The notes: generated by a model from the letters alone, not told the origin. A stretch of DNA of 64,000 nucleotides from Spirosomataceae bacterium TFI 002 (GCA_900230115.1 LT907983.1:2914001-2978000), one strand, 5' to 3'. Shown: positions 17,450-26,985, counted from the first letter of the stretch. A program made the numbers and translations.

Positions 17450-18727
17450 TTATAGTTTCTCTCCTACAATGACTTCAAAAAAGTCACTATAGTTAAGGTA
17501 TTGTTGGCTCATCTTTAATACATCTTCCGCTGTAACGGATCTGATATTATTTATATAATTGGTATAATAGTCTTCTGGAAAGTCACCAAGGATAATTTTT
17601 TGGTTTTTATCCATGATATCAAAACTGTTGTTGACTCCATTTGCGAAGCTACCAATCATGTAGTTTTTTACAACTTCAAGTTCGCTTTCTGTTACCTTGT
17701 CGTTTTGCAGAGTTGCGATTTCTTTCTTTATTTCCTTTATGGTTGCTATTGTATTTTCTTTCACTACGTCAGAGCCAATCATAAAATACCCGCTGTTTCC
17801 AACAGGAATCAAGCCAGATGAAATACCGTAAGTGAAGCCTTTTTCTTCCCTTATGTTTTTCATTAAGCGGCTGCCAAAATATCCACCAAAAATGGTATTA
17901 GTTACTTGAAATTTAACAGCATCAGGGTGTTTTCTGCCAAATAGAAGGTTGCCAATACGCAATGTTGATTGCATGTTGTCCTTTTTTTCGACTATTATTT
18001 TTTCCCCTTTAGAATGAGTTAAGTTTATAATCGCTGAAGTTTTTTGTGATAACACTTCATTACCAAATATTTGCTCTAAGCTTTGATGGTAATTGTTAGG
18101 TAGTTCTCCCGATAGAAAAATTTGATATTGGTACGGCTTTACTTCTTTATGATGAAAAGAAACAAGCTGGTCTCTAGATACTGCGGCTACATCGCTTTCT
18201 TCAATCTCTTTTCCGTAAGGGTGATTTTCGCCAAATACACCTTTTCTAAAAGCCCTGCTTGCAATGGTTGCGGGTTTTTCATTACTAAGATGAATACTTT
18301 GAATGGCTATTTTCTTTTGTATCTCCAGCTCCTCTTCTGGAAAAGAAATATGATCGACGATTTCTTTAATACCTTGGAGATATTTTTCGAAAAAACGTGT
18401 CATCCCATAAACCGTGATGTGTAGGCGTTTGGTTCTTTGCGAAAATTCTGCAAACCCTCCCCATTGGTCAAATTGATTTACAACTTCTTGTGCACTGAGT
18501 GTATGAGTGCCAGTAAGCATCATTTTAGTGAAAAGTGCACCTATTCCTTTCTCTTGAGCATAGACATTGCCCGCTTCAAAAACTAGCTCAATTTTAAGAA
18601 CTTCTTGTTGTGGTAAGTTGCAGCTAAAAACTGGAATGCCATTGCTCAAGTGCTCTTTTGAGATCGCAGGGATTGTTACTTTATTTATTGGTTTGAATGC
18701 GGGGGCAGTGGTGCGGTCTAGGATCAT
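17450..18727 (-). CDS. M16-family peptidase homologue lacking the zinc-binding motif
   Basis: About 425 residues with the two-lobed M16 (pitrilysin/MPP) fold: an N-lobe to ~220 and a C-lobe with RIGNLLFGRKHPDAVKFQVTN, GGYFGSRLMKNIREEKGFTYGI and the GSFANGVNNSFD region. The active-site HxxEH expected around residues 67-77 of the longer frame reads EKGIGALFTKM, so zinc ligands are missing. M16 enzymes often work as an active and an inactive subunit, so this is probably a regulatory or substrate-binding partner. No active M16 gene lies beside it. There is no obvious signal peptide. Start at ATG 18727 is preferred over 18748. Confidence 0.85.
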   Translation of the reverse strand: MILDRTTAPAFKPINKVTIPAISKEHLSNGIPVFSCNLPQQEVLKIELVFEAGNVYAQEKGIGALFTKMMLTGTHTLSAQEVVNQFDQWGGFAEFSQRTKRLHITVYGMTRFFEKYLQGIKEIVDHISFPEEELEIQKKIAIQSIHLSNEKPATIASRAFRKGVFGENHPYGKEIEESDVAAVSRDQLVSFHHKEVKPYQYQIFLSGELPNNYHQSLEQIFGNEVLSQKTSAIINLTHSKGEKIIVEKKDNMQSTLRIGNLLFGRKHPDAVKFQVTNTIFGGYFGSRLMKNIREEKGFTYGISSGLIPVGNSGYFMIGSDVVKENTIATIKEIKKEIATLQNDKVTESELEVVKNYMIGSFANGVNNSFDIMDKNQKIILGDFPEDYYTNYINNIRSVTAEDVLKMSQQYLNYSDFFEVIVGEKL

Positions 18728-18753
18728 ATTTTTCTTAGGGGGGTGCAAAATAA

Positions 18754-18782
18754 AAAAGCCCTCTCAGATTGAGAAGGCTTTT
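18754..18782 (-). terminator. Terminator after the small lipoprotein gene
   Basis: Stem AAAAGCCCTCTCA (18754-18766) / TGAGAAGGCTTTT (18770-18782) has one mismatch and a 3-base loop. It is followed on the minus strand by a T-rich run. Confidence 0.75.
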
Positions 18783-18801
18783 CAAATATGATTTGGTCTA
18801 A

Positions 18802-19005
18802 TTAATTAACCGCCTCTTCAACTGCATCAACAGTAGCAGCAGCAGAATCAACAACTGCCTCAGCAGACTCTTCCATTGTTGCAGCAACTGAATCTACAGA
18901 AGACTCAACTGTTTCAACTGCATCTTCAGTAGCTTCTGTAGCAGCAGTACAAGCAGCAAATGTAACCATTGAACCAACTAGTAAAAGACCTAATAATTTT
19001 TTCAT
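18802..19005 (-). CDS. Small Ala/Glu/Val-rich lipoprotein
   Basis: A 67-residue lipoprotein of unknown function. The signal peptide ends in lipobox TFAAC (Cys19). The mature part is low in complexity, almost entirely A, E, V, D, S and T, with a heptad-like spacing (AVETVESSVDSVAATMEESA), so it probably forms an acidic amphipathic helix or coiled coil. It has its own terminator. Similar small acidic lipoproteins occur in Cytophagales; no function is established. Confidence 0.7.
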   Translation of the reverse strand: MKKLLGLLLVGSMVTFAACTAATEATEDAVETVESSVDSVAATMEESAEAVVDSAAATVDAVEEAVN

Positions 19006-19153
19006 CGTTTTGATTTGTTTAATTTTTTGTTGTTTGAATTAACAGTTCAAAATTAAGGACTTTTTAAGGATTGATTTCTTTTTGACTATTTATCTTTAAG
19101 AAAATTTTAATTATCTTCTAAATATTAATATAAATATGGGAATAGTGCAAATA

Positions 19154-19645
19154 TCATTTATTTGGCTTAAGTTTTTCATAAAATCCGGTACTCCTAAAAG
19201 TAATAAGGCGATGACCAAAAAAGTTGGCTAAGAAACTGAATCCCATTCCACCAAGGTGTGAGCCTTTTTTTCTAATGAATTCATTAAACTCTGTAAAAAA
19301 TGGGTTTGCAATGTTTTCCAATATAAATACCGACATACCCTCTTGTATTACTAGGGCAAGCAATGCAATGATTAAAAACTTGATGGTTTCTCTTTTTGTA
19401 TTTCCAGTTTCTTTAGCTGAGAATGCTAAAAGCTTGGCAGGAATGAAACTTAAGACTGTTGCTGTGAGATATGAGGCGATAATACTCCAGGAGTAGGCAT
19501 CTGATTCATCCATTCCACCTTGACTAAGCCAAGATTCATAAGGAATTTGTGTACCAAAGTTGACGGCAGCACCAAAAAGTGCTGTTAGAAAAAAAAATGA
19601 AAAGCTCTTGACGTCCTCCTTTGCTATTTTTCGCTTTATCCCCAA
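19154..19645 (-). CDS. GtrA-like four-helix membrane protein
   Basis: A 163-residue protein with four predicted membrane segments (~17-35, ~50-72, ~87-108, ~133-152). It ends in LANFFGHRLITFRST, which resembles the GtrA/DPMS C-terminal motif (N-F-x-x-R/K-x-x-x-F). GtrA proteins are thought to help move polyprenyl-linked sugars across the membrane. No ATG is available; the frame begins with TTG at 19645. It follows nuoN by nine bases, so it is probably co-transcribed with the nuo genes, with no obvious functional link. No glycosyltransferase lies alongside. Confidence 0.65.
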   Translation of the reverse strand: MGIKRKIAKEDVKSFSFFFLTALFGAAVNFGTQIPYESWLSQGGMDESDAYSWSIIASYLTATVLSFIPAKLLAFSAKETGNTKRETIKFLIIALLALVIQEGMSVFILENIANPFFTEFNEFIRKKGSHLGGMGFSFLANFFGHRLITFRSTGFYEKLKPNK

Positions 19646-19655
19646 TCGTTTTCGC

Positions 19656-21047
19656 TTAAAAAAGGATTTTTGCTAGATCGGGAAATATTCCAAATGCTAA
19701 CGTTCCTATAGTTGTTATTATAAATATAATTTTAAATATGGGCTTCAAGTGTATACTTGGTGAAGCCTCCGTTTGCTTAAAGCTTGCTAATATAGGCTTA
19801 AAATAATATAGTATTCCAACGGCCGAAGATACAATTGCAAATATTAATACCCACATATATTTTCCAGTCCCAATATCTTGGAATGCAAAAAATTTACCCC
19901 AAAAACCAGCAGTAAGTGGAATTCCAGCTAATGACAGTAATGCAATTATCAGTACAACGGCTAAAAAGCTGTTTCGTTTAAATAATCCATCAAAAACTGA
20001 AATCTGTTCATTGGGTCTCCCATTTACATAGTCCTCCTTTGATACAACCATTAAAACGCCAAAAGCGGAAATTGTTGCAAAGGAATATGCGATAGAATAA
20101 AAAATCAATGTTTGGCCGGTCATCTCATTGAGTCCAAGAATAGGTAATAGCATGTATCCGGCATGAGAAATACTAGAAAATGCCAACATTCGCTTAAAGC
20201 TAGCTTGCATTGCAGCTGCAATATTTCCTATCAAAAGAGAAGACACAATCATGATAATGAGCATAGGGGTCATGAAATCTCCGATGCCCGCTAAAGCTTG
20301 AGAAGCCATTTTAAATATGGCAACAAAACCTGCTGTCTTCACAATAGTCGACATGTAGGTTGTGAAAATGGTAGGAGCCCCTTCGTATACATCTGCTGTC
20401 CACCAGTGAAATGGTGCTGCTGAAACTTTAAATAATAAACCTATCATAAGAAAGGTAATTCCTATCAATAAGAAATTGGACTTTAAAGCATTTATCGAAA
20501 TGTAGCTTGCAATTGTAGTGATGTCGAAAGAACCTGTTCCTCCGTATATCATTGCAACACCAAATAAAAATATTCCTGTTGCAAATGCTCCCATTAGGAA
20601 GTATTTGATAGCCGCTTCGTTTCCTCTAATGTTGCGTTTATCGGCTCCTGTAAGCACATACATACTTACCGATAGAATTTCAATACCTAAGAACAACATG
20701 ATGAGGTTTTGAAATGTCACCATCATGATAGCACCTACAAGCGAAAATTGAATTATCGCAAAATACTCTGCAGGGTGTGCATATTCAATGTTTTTGAAGG
20801 TATCGGAAAGACATACAATCAAAATAGCTGTGGCAATGAGGATGGCGGTAAAAGACAAATTGAAGTTGTCAACTTTTACCATTTCGCTAAAATACAATCC
20901 CGGTGCATTCCAATCAATGAAATTAACTGCGAAAGCAATGCTTAGAAATGCTATGACCGATGGTAATAGCAATTGTTTACTCTTGGCAGAAAAACCTAGA
21001 AACAAAGTAATGAGCCCAGTAATAGAAAGTGCAATTATTGGATACAT
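19656..21047 (-). CDS. nuoN: NADH-quinone oxidoreductase subunit N
   Basis: Antiporter-like proton-pumping subunit of complex I in the inner membrane. The 463 residues form about 14 helices. Family stretches include FLGIEILSVSMYVLTGADKR, which carries the conserved Glu, and the central LLFKVSAAPFHWWTADVYEG with the pumping Lys, followed by ASFKRMLAFSSISHAGYM. It is the last nuo gene of the K-L-M-N set, 34 bases after nuoM. Confidence 0.96.
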   Translation of the reverse strand: MYPIIALSITGLITLFLGFSAKSKQLLLPSVIAFLSIAFAVNFIDWNAPGLYFSEMVKVDNFNLSFTAILIATAILIVCLSDTFKNIEYAHPAEYFAIIQFSLVGAIMMVTFQNLIMLFLGIEILSVSMYVLTGADKRNIRGNEAAIKYFLMGAFATGIFLFGVAMIYGGTGSFDITTIASYISINALKSNFLLIGITFLMIGLLFKVSAAPFHWWTADVYEGAPTIFTTYMSTIVKTAGFVAIFKMASQALAGIGDFMTPMLIIMIVSSLLIGNIAAAMQASFKRMLAFSSISHAGYMLLPILGLNEMTGQTLIFYSIAYSFATISAFGVLMVVSKEDYVNGRPNEQISVFDGLFKRNSFLAVVLIIALLSLAGIPLTAGFWGKFFAFQDIGTGKYMWVLIFAIVSSAVGILYYFKPILASFKQTEASPSIHLKPIFKIIFIITTIGTLAFGIFPDLAKILF

Positions 21048-21081
21048 ATATTAATTATTCACTCTGCGTTTAGTTTCAATT

Positions 21082-22497
21082 TTATATTTGGGCAATGGTA
21101 TTGGCTGTAAGTTCTAGAATCCAATTTGGGAATATTCCAGTAACAATTACAAATAAGCTTATTGGAATAAGAACAAGCATTTCACTAGTTCCTATGTCTT
21201 CTATATTGGCTGTTGTCTCATTGCTAGGTCCAAACATGGATTTTTGCATAAGACGAAGCATGTAAACTGCTCCAAGAATAATAGTAAGTCCTGCGACAGC
21301 TCCAAGTATAGGATTGAAGTCAAATACTCCTTTTAGTAAAAGAAACTCTCCTACGAAACCATTTGTAAGTGGAAGTGCTACACTCCCAAGCAATATGACC
21401 ATAAATAGCGTCACAAGCTTCGGTGCTTTTTGCGAAATACCGCCAAGGCTACTTAAACTTAATGTCCCTGTCTTTTTACTGATAATGTCTACAACATAAA
21501 ACAGTCCAACTGCTCCTACCGCATGCGATAGCATTTGGAATATACTACCCTGAATCGCAGTTTCATTAAAAACAAAAACTCCAGCAGCCATGAGCCCCAT
21601 ATGGGCAAAAGAAGAAAAAGCTACTAAGCGTTTCATGTTATCTTGCTGAATAGCAATGATAGAGCCATAAATGAGTCCCACAATTGCAAGTGTAGCGGCG
21701 ATCATTCCGTAGTTTTCAAGTCCTAGTGGAGAAAACGGAACCAAGATTCTTAGTAAACCATAAACACCCATTTTGGATAAAATGCCTGAAAGAAGCATCG
21801 TAGCAGAGCTAGATGATTCAGTATATGCATCTGGTTGCCAAGTGTGAAATGGGAAAACAGGCATCTTAATAGCAAATGCAATGAAAAATGCCCAGAATAA
21901 CCAACGCTGTATGTTCTCAGGAAGAATTGTTGCTGTTTGAGCTAAAGCTGTGATGTCGCTTGTTTGTCCTTTGGAATAAAGATAAACAAACGCAACTAAC
22001 ATGAACAAGCTACCAAAGATGGTGTATAAAAACATCCTGAAAGTTGCCTTAGGAGCATTTTCTCCTCCCCACTTTAGTGCTAAGAAATAGACAGGGATAA
22101 GAGCTACTTCAAAAAAGAAATAGAATAGGAAAATGTCTTTTGCCATGAATACTCCTAACAAAACAGCTTGAGCAAAAAGTAGCAGGGCGTAAAAGGTATT
22201 GTTTTTATTCTTCTCAGTAGATGTAAAGCTAGATAGTATCACCAAGAAGCTAACAAGACTTGTGATGAGCACCATTACTTTGGACAGTCCATCTAAACCA
22301 AGGCTAAAGTTGATATTGAAAGACTTAATCCATGGCTTGCTGAAAGTGAGTCCCTCTGATTGGAATATCAAATATGCCGTTAGTATTAAAGCAGCTCCTG
22401 AAATTGCGGTTGCAATATTTTTTCCACTCGTACTTTTCAATGAAAAAAGCAGTAGGCTACCAAGCAATGGAATCAAAAATAGAATTAGTAGATTCAT
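21082..22497 (-). CDS. nuoM: NADH-quinone oxidoreductase subunit M
   Basis: Antiporter-like proton-pumping subunit of complex I. The 471 residues include FYFFFEVALIPVYFLALKWGG with the conserved Glu in helix 5, AIKMPVFPFHTWQPDAYTES with the pumping Lys, and DNMKRLVAFSSFAHMG. It lies between nuoL and nuoN in the same operon, 10 bases after nuoL. Confidence 0.97.
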   Translation of the reverse strand: MNLLILFLIPLLGSLLLFSLKSTSGKNIATAISGAALILTAYLIFQSEGLTFSKPWIKSFNINFSLGLDGLSKVMVLITSLVSFLVILSSFTSTEKNKNNTFYALLLFAQAVLLGVFMAKDIFLFYFFFEVALIPVYFLALKWGGENAPKATFRMFLYTIFGSLFMLVAFVYLYSKGQTSDITALAQTATILPENIQRWLFWAFFIAFAIKMPVFPFHTWQPDAYTESSSSATMLLSGILSKMGVYGLLRILVPFSPLGLENYGMIAATLAIVGLIYGSIIAIQQDNMKRLVAFSSFAHMGLMAAGVFVFNETAIQGSIFQMLSHAVGAVGLFYVVDIISKKTGTLSLSSLGGISQKAPKLVTLFMVILLGSVALPLTNGFVGEFLLLKGVFDFNPILGAVAGLTIILGAVYMLRLMQKSMFGPSNETTANIEDIGTSEMLVLIPISLFVIVTGIFPNWILELTANTIAQI

Positions 22498-22507
22498 TAT
22501 AGCTTAC

Positions 22508-24466
22508 TTAAGAAAAGTATGATTTAATGGTTAAAAAAAAGTTTTGAACACCAAGGATAAAATTGTCTCCAAAATTGATTCCCAAAATTAAAGCAATGCA
22601 AATACACATTAGGAATACGTAAAGAATAGTTGATCCGTTTTGAGCTTTGGCAATTGATTTTCCTGCAATAGAAACTAATCCTCCAGTACCATTGGTAAGT
22701 TTTGCAATTCCGTTATTCTCTATTGTTTTGTAAAAGAACACAGAGGCTTTTCGCATAGGACCTACGAAAATGCCATTGTAGACTTCATCAATATAGTATT
22801 TGTTATAGACTACTTTTTGCCAACCAGTGATTTCCTCATCCTCTGAAGGAACGGATTCATTTTTGACATAAATAATATAGGCGATTACCAATGCCACTAT
22901 TGCTACTGCAACTGAAATGCCCATAAGCAACCATTCTGTGCTATGGTCCAAATGAAGTTCACCAAAACTAGGTTGTACTTTTTTAGATCCCTCAAAAATT
23001 GGTGCAAGGAAGTTATTCAAACTATGAGGTAAATGAAATACTTCTGGAAATCCTATAAAGCCACCAATCACAGAAAAAACTGCGAGTACGATCAATGGAA
23101 TCGTCATTGAAGATGGTGATTCGTGTAGGTGGCATTCTTGCTCTTTACTTCCTCTAAACTTACCCATGAAGGTTAAGAAGAATAACCTAAACATGTAAAA
23201 TGCTGTGAGGAAAGAACCAATCATTGCAAACACCCACATTGCTTTGTTGTGTGTGAAGACATGAGCAAGAATTTCATCCTTTGAGAAGAAACCTGCAAAG
23301 GGAGGAAGCCCAGAAATTGCGATTGTTCCAATCAGAAATGTAATCGCTGTAATTTTTATTTTGCCAAAGAGGCCTCCCATTTTGCGAATATCCTGTTCAT
23401 CACTCATAGCATGTATGACACTTCCTGCTCCTAAGAACAAAAGAGCTTTGAAAAAAGCATGAGTGATTACATGAAACAAACCAGATGAATAAGCCATTAC
23501 ACCCAATCCTATAAACATGTAACCCAATTGGCTAACTGTAGAGTATGCAAGGACCTTTTTAATATCGTTTTGAAATACACCGATGGTGGCTGCAATAACC
23601 GCTGTGGCTGTTCCTATCCAAGCAATAAACTCGAGAGTTTCGGGTGCAAGGGAATAGAGGACATTTGATCTTACTACTAAATAAATACCTGCAGTAACCA
23701 TTGTTGCCGCATGAATCAATGCAGAAACTGGTGTAGGACCCGCCATTGCATCTGGTAACCAAGTGAAAAGTGGTATTTGTGCTGACTTTCCCATTGCACC
23801 AACAAATAGGGCAAGTGTAATTGCAATAATAGCAGGATCGCTTATTTGCATTATACTTGCTTTGTCGAAAACTTCAAGATAATTAAGCGTCCCGAATTGC
23901 TGTATGATCAAGAAAATTCCGATTAGTAAACCTAAGTCACCAATCCTGTTCATGATGAATGCCTTTCTTGCGGCATTTCCGAATTCAGAGTTTTTGTTCC
24001 AAAATCCAATAAGAAGGTAAGAACATAAACCGACACCTTCCCAACCAATGAACATAATGAGGTAGTTTGCTCCTAAAACTAGAAGCAACATCGCGAATAA
24101 GAAAAGGTTGAGGTAAGCAAAAAACTTCCCAAAACCTTCGTCGTGGCTCATGTAGCCTTTGGAGTAAAGGTGTATTAAAGTTCCTACGCCAGTAACCACA
24201 AAAAGCATGATAATGCTCAGTTGATCAACTTGAAAAGCGAAAGGAATGCTCAAGCCTCCAACATTTATCCAATCAAATAGTGTTACAATTTGAGGAGTTG
24301 GGTTACTTTGAAAATCTTGATAGACTAAAAAAGTACACACGAACGATAGGAATGAAGCTCCTATCCCGATCCATGGGACTATACTTTTTGGTATATTTTT
24401 AAATCCAAGACCGTTGATCAGGAAACCGATCAGCGGAAAAAGTGGAATAAATTTGATTAATGACAT
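22508..24466 (-). CDS. nuoL: NADH-quinone oxidoreductase subunit L
   Basis: The distal proton-pumping subunit of complex I, with a long lateral helix. The 652 residues contain IMFIGWEGVGLCSYLLIGFW with the helix-5 Glu, GKSAQIPLFTWLPDAMAGPTP with Lys in the channel, HAATMVTAGIYLVVR, and DIKKVLAYSTVSQLGYM. The C-terminal ~130 residues hold the amphipathic transverse helix and final membrane anchor. It is 17 bases downstream of nuoK. Confidence 0.97.
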   Translation of the reverse strand: MSLIKFIPLFPLIGFLINGLGFKNIPKSIVPWIGIGASFLSFVCTFLVYQDFQSNPTPQIVTLFDWINVGGLSIPFAFQVDQLSIIMLFVVTGVGTLIHLYSKGYMSHDEGFGKFFAYLNLFLFAMLLLVLGANYLIMFIGWEGVGLCSYLLIGFWNKNSEFGNAARKAFIMNRIGDLGLLIGIFLIIQQFGTLNYLEVFDKASIMQISDPAIIAITLALFVGAMGKSAQIPLFTWLPDAMAGPTPVSALIHAATMVTAGIYLVVRSNVLYSLAPETLEFIAWIGTATAVIAATIGVFQNDIKKVLAYSTVSQLGYMFIGLGVMAYSSGLFHVITHAFFKALLFLGAGSVIHAMSDEQDIRKMGGLFGKIKITAITFLIGTIAISGLPPFAGFFSKDEILAHVFTHNKAMWVFAMIGSFLTAFYMFRLFFLTFMGKFRGSKEQECHLHESPSSMTIPLIVLAVFSVIGGFIGFPEVFHLPHSLNNFLAPIFEGSKKVQPSFGELHLDHSTEWLLMGISVAVAIVALVIAYIIYVKNESVPSEDEEITGWQKVVYNKYYIDEVYNGIFVGPMRKASVFFYKTIENNGIAKLTNGTGGLVSIAGKSIAKAQNGSTILYVFLMCICIALILGINFGDNFILGVQNFFLTIKSYFS

Positions 24467-24483
24467 ACAGTTTGTCTCTGGCT

Positions 24484-24825
24484 TTAGCCTCTTAATTTAT
24501 CTAAAAGTCCAATATCAATAGTTCTAACGTTGCGATAGATCATAACAATTATCGCCAAACCAACTGCCACTTCCGCAGCGGCAACTGCCATTATGAAAAA
24601 TACAAAGATCTGACCGTTTGGGTCCGAATTGTAAGTCGAGAAAGTCACCAACAAAAGATTGACTGCATTTAGCATCAACTCTATCGACATGAAAATGACA
24701 AGAATATTTCTCCTAACCAATACACCCACTATCCCGATAATAAATAATATAGTAGCCAATAGGACAAAGTTGACCATGGGTACTTGTTGGATTATTTTGG
24801 GAATGATTAATTCTGCTTGTTCCAA
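24484..24825 (-). CDS. nuoK: NADH-quinone oxidoreductase subunit K
   Basis: Small three-helix subunit of the complex I membrane arm. The 113 residues carry the two buried glutamates of the proton path, Glu49 in MSIELMLNAVN and Glu85 in AAAEVAVGLAI. The frame is slightly longer than the usual ~100 residues; Met17 (MVNFVLLAT) is an alternative start. It is the first gene of the local operon. nuoJ, normally just upstream, is absent, and an unrelated exonuclease gene occupies that place. Confidence 0.95.
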   Translation of the reverse strand: MEQAELIIPKIIQQVPMVNFVLLATILFIIGIVGVLVRRNILVIFMSIELMLNAVNLLLVTFSTYNSDPNGQIFVFFIMAVAAAEVAVGLAIIVMIYRNVRTIDIGLLDKLRG

Positions 24826-24850
24826 GTTATTTGGTTTTTGAAAATTTTGG

Positions 24851-24858
24851 CAAAATTA
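24851..24858 (-). promoter_or_regulatory. Candidate promoter -7 box of nuoKLMN
   Basis: Minus-strand TAATTTTG, a TAnnTTTG match 26 bases before the nuoK start, in a 143-base gap. It supports independent transcription of the detached nuo set. Confidence 0.45.
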
Positions 24859-24968
24859 GGAAATATAATGTATCCCTAAAATTTTAATAATTGAATAAAA
24901 CTGGTTTGGGGCTATCTTTTTATTTTGTCTTGAGAAAATACCGTTTTAAGAGACATTTTGTTTCTGTT

Positions 24969-25787
24969 TTAGCTAAAAAGGCCGCTAGATTTCAATTTTA
25001 TTTCTGTTAGTTTTCTTTTTGTATCCATTGGGAAGTCATTATTTATGATCCAATCGTAATATGCTGGCTCTCTTTTAAGGACATCCAAAACCTTTTTGCC
25101 TCTATGCTTTCCAAAATTAAAAACGATTTCTCCCTTACTGTCAAATGACATTCTTTGGGCAAAGTCAACGATGTTTCCAGATGTGAATTCGTGTAGAGCC
25201 TCTACATTGTTTTGTACAGGAAATACTTCAGGTTCTTTGCTTCCTGGAAGTGGTTCATTTTCGTATTTTTCAATTTGAGCACATAGCACATCTAGTGTAG
25301 CGAGGGTATCAGCTTCAGCACTGTGAGCATTTTCAAGTGTTTTACCACAATAAAACTTGAATGCAGCACCCAAAGTTCTTGGCTCCATTTGATGGAAAAT
25401 TCGCTGAACGTCCACAAACTTTCTGTTGCTTACATCAAAAAGGTCGTTATCAACTCTCAAAAACTCCTCAACAAGCATTGGGATATCGAACCTGTTGCTA
25501 TTGTAGCCTCCAAGGTCACAACCTTCGAGAAATTGCGACAGTGAACGAGCCAATTGCTTAAAGGTGGCTTCATCCTTTACATCTTCATCATATATGCCAT
25601 GGATCAAAGAAACCTCTATTGGAATAGGCATTTCCGGATTTACTCGCTTTGTTTTTATTTCTACGCTACCATCTGGCATTGCTTTGGCAACACTTATTTC
25701 TACAATACGATCTTTACTGATATTGGTACCAGTGGTTTCAAGATCAAAGATTGCTAGCGGTTTTTTTAATTTAAGCGAATGGGTCAT
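24969..25787 (-). CDS. 3'-5' exonuclease of the DnaQ/DEDDh family
   Basis: Exonuclease resembling the epsilon subunit of DNA polymerase III. The 272 residues carry the DEDDh motifs: IFDLETTGTNISKDRIVEI (Exo I, Asp and Glu), GYNSNRFDIPML (Exo II, Asp) and AHSAEADTLATLDVL (Exo III, His and Asp). After ~residue 200 a short C-terminal domain (GEIVFNFGKHRGKKVLDVL) follows, of the type fused to exonucleases in Bacteroidota. A repair or RNA-processing role is as likely as replication proofreading. Confidence 0.87.
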   Translation of the reverse strand: MTHSLKLKKPLAIFDLETTGTNISKDRIVEISVAKAMPDGSVEIKTKRVNPEMPIPIEVSLIHGIYDEDVKDEATFKQLARSLSQFLEGCDLGGYNSNRFDIPMLVEEFLRVDNDLFDVSNRKFVDVQRIFHQMEPRTLGAAFKFYCGKTLENAHSAEADTLATLDVLCAQIEKYENEPLPGSKEPEVFPVQNNVEALHEFTSGNIVDFAQRMSFDSKGEIVFNFGKHRGKKVLDVLKREPAYYDWIINNDFPMDTKRKLTEIKLKSSGLFS

Positions 25788-25885
25788 GAAAAATTGTTTG
25801 GTGCTAAATGAAGTAGCAAAGGTAGGAATATTGCGGACGCAAGCCCTTTAAGTTTCTAATTTGTAATCCAAAAAAAATAAAATTG

Positions 25886-26938
25886 ATGCAGCGTACAGTG
25901 ATTAAGGGTCGTGGAGCACAAGGAAATTCCAACAATCGCTTCTTATCGCAAGAGACAATCTATGACGAAGAATTACTAAACGACATAGATTTTAACCTCA
26001 GTCCTAAAACTAAGATTTATATAGAAACTCCTAAAAAGATCATGAATAAAATGAGTACTCCAGATATCCCTGCTGGGTATTCAGTTAACCCTTATCAAGG
26101 GTGTGAACACGGTTGTGTTTATTGTTATGCAAGAAATACGCATGAGTACTTTGGGTTTTCAGCCGGAATTGATTTTGAACAAAAGATAATAGTTAAAAAG
26201 AATGCTCCGGCTTTGATTGAAATTGCTTTGAAGAAGAAAAGTTACAAACCTGATGTAATTATGTTTTCGGGCAATACGGATTGTTACCAACCCGTGGAAA
26301 AGAAATTTGAGTTGATGAGAAAAATGCTTCTCATATGTGAGAAATATGGCAATCCAATAAGCATTATTACCAAAAATGCGTTGGTTTTACGAGATGCTGA
26401 TATTTTGGCAAGAATGGCCAAGCGAAACTTAGTGAGGGTGATTTTATCAATAACTAGCTTGAATGAGGAATTGCGTAGAGCTCTTGAGCCTAGAACCGTA
26501 TCGGGTGTAAAAAGGCTCGAAGTTTTACGAAAAATGAGTGAATTGGGAATTCCTGTGGGTGTAATGACCGCACCAATCATACCAGGGTTAAACGACCATG
26601 AGATTCCCAGTATTATTAAAACAAGTGCTGAGAATGGGGCATTGTTTGTAGGGTACACAGTCGTGCGACTCAATGGGTCGGTGGAAACAATTTTTAGAGA
26701 TTGGATCAAGCGAAGTTTTCCCAATAAGGCAGATAAGGTTTTGTCTCAAATAGCCGAAATGCATGGAGGTAAAACTAGTGATTCTAGAGTTGGTATTAGG
26801 ATGAAAGGTGAAGGGAGATATGCTGAGCATATCAAGCAGTTGCACTTAATCTCAAAGCAAAAGTATTTGGGAGATAGAAAAATGCCCGCTTTAGACTTTT
26901 CACAATTTAGAAATTCGGAACAGTTGAGGTTGTTTTAG
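25886..26938 (+). CDS. PA0069-type radical SAM protein
   Basis: A radical SAM enzyme related to spore photoproduct lyase, reaction unknown. From the ATG at 25886 (the triplet before it is TTG) Cys73, Cys77 and Cys80 in QGCEHGCVYCYARN bind the 4Fe-4S cluster. Other family stretches are VIMFSGNTDCYQPVEKKF, ITKNALVLRD, LEPRTVSGVKRLEVL and VGVMTAPIIPGLND. The total of 350 residues is typical. It stands alone and divergent from the exonuclease gene. Confidence 0.9.
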   Translation: MQRTVIKGRGAQGNSNNRFLSQETIYDEELLNDIDFNLSPKTKIYIETPKKIMNKMSTPDIPAGYSVNPYQGCEHGCVYCYARNTHEYFGFSAGIDFEQKIIVKKNAPALIEIALKKKSYKPDVIMFSGNTDCYQPVEKKFELMRKMLLICEKYGNPISIITKNALVLRDADILARMAKRNLVRVILSITSLNEELRRALEPRTVSGVKRLEVLRKMSELGIPVGVMTAPIIPGLNDHEIPSIIKTSAENGALFVGYTVVRLNGSVETIFRDWIKRSFPNKADKVLSQIAEMHGGKTSDSRVGIRMKGEGRYAEHIKQLHLISKQKYLGDRKMPALDFSQFRNSEQLRLF

Positions 26939-26953
26939 AATACATTACCTCAA

Positions 26954-26985
26954 TTTGTTTACTAATAGAAAACTTTTTATCTTTC
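26954..26985 (+). promoter_or_regulatory. Candidate higBA promoter giving a leaderless transcript
   Basis: TTTG (26954-26957), 20 bases, then TATCTTTC (26978-26985), a 7 of 8 match to TAnnTTTG. The higB ATG is at 26990, so transcription would start at or within a few bases of the start codon. Confidence 0.5.

Noticed and set aside
19021-19040. TTTGTTGTTTG upstream of the small lipoprotein as another copy of the ECF leader
   Set aside because: It lacks the CGTAA and ATCCAA boxes and differs in the key position, so similarity to CGAACAACAAA is probably chance.
26284-26724. 146-codon minus-strand frame inside the radical SAM gene
   Set aside because: Antisense to conserved radical SAM sequence with no independent evidence.
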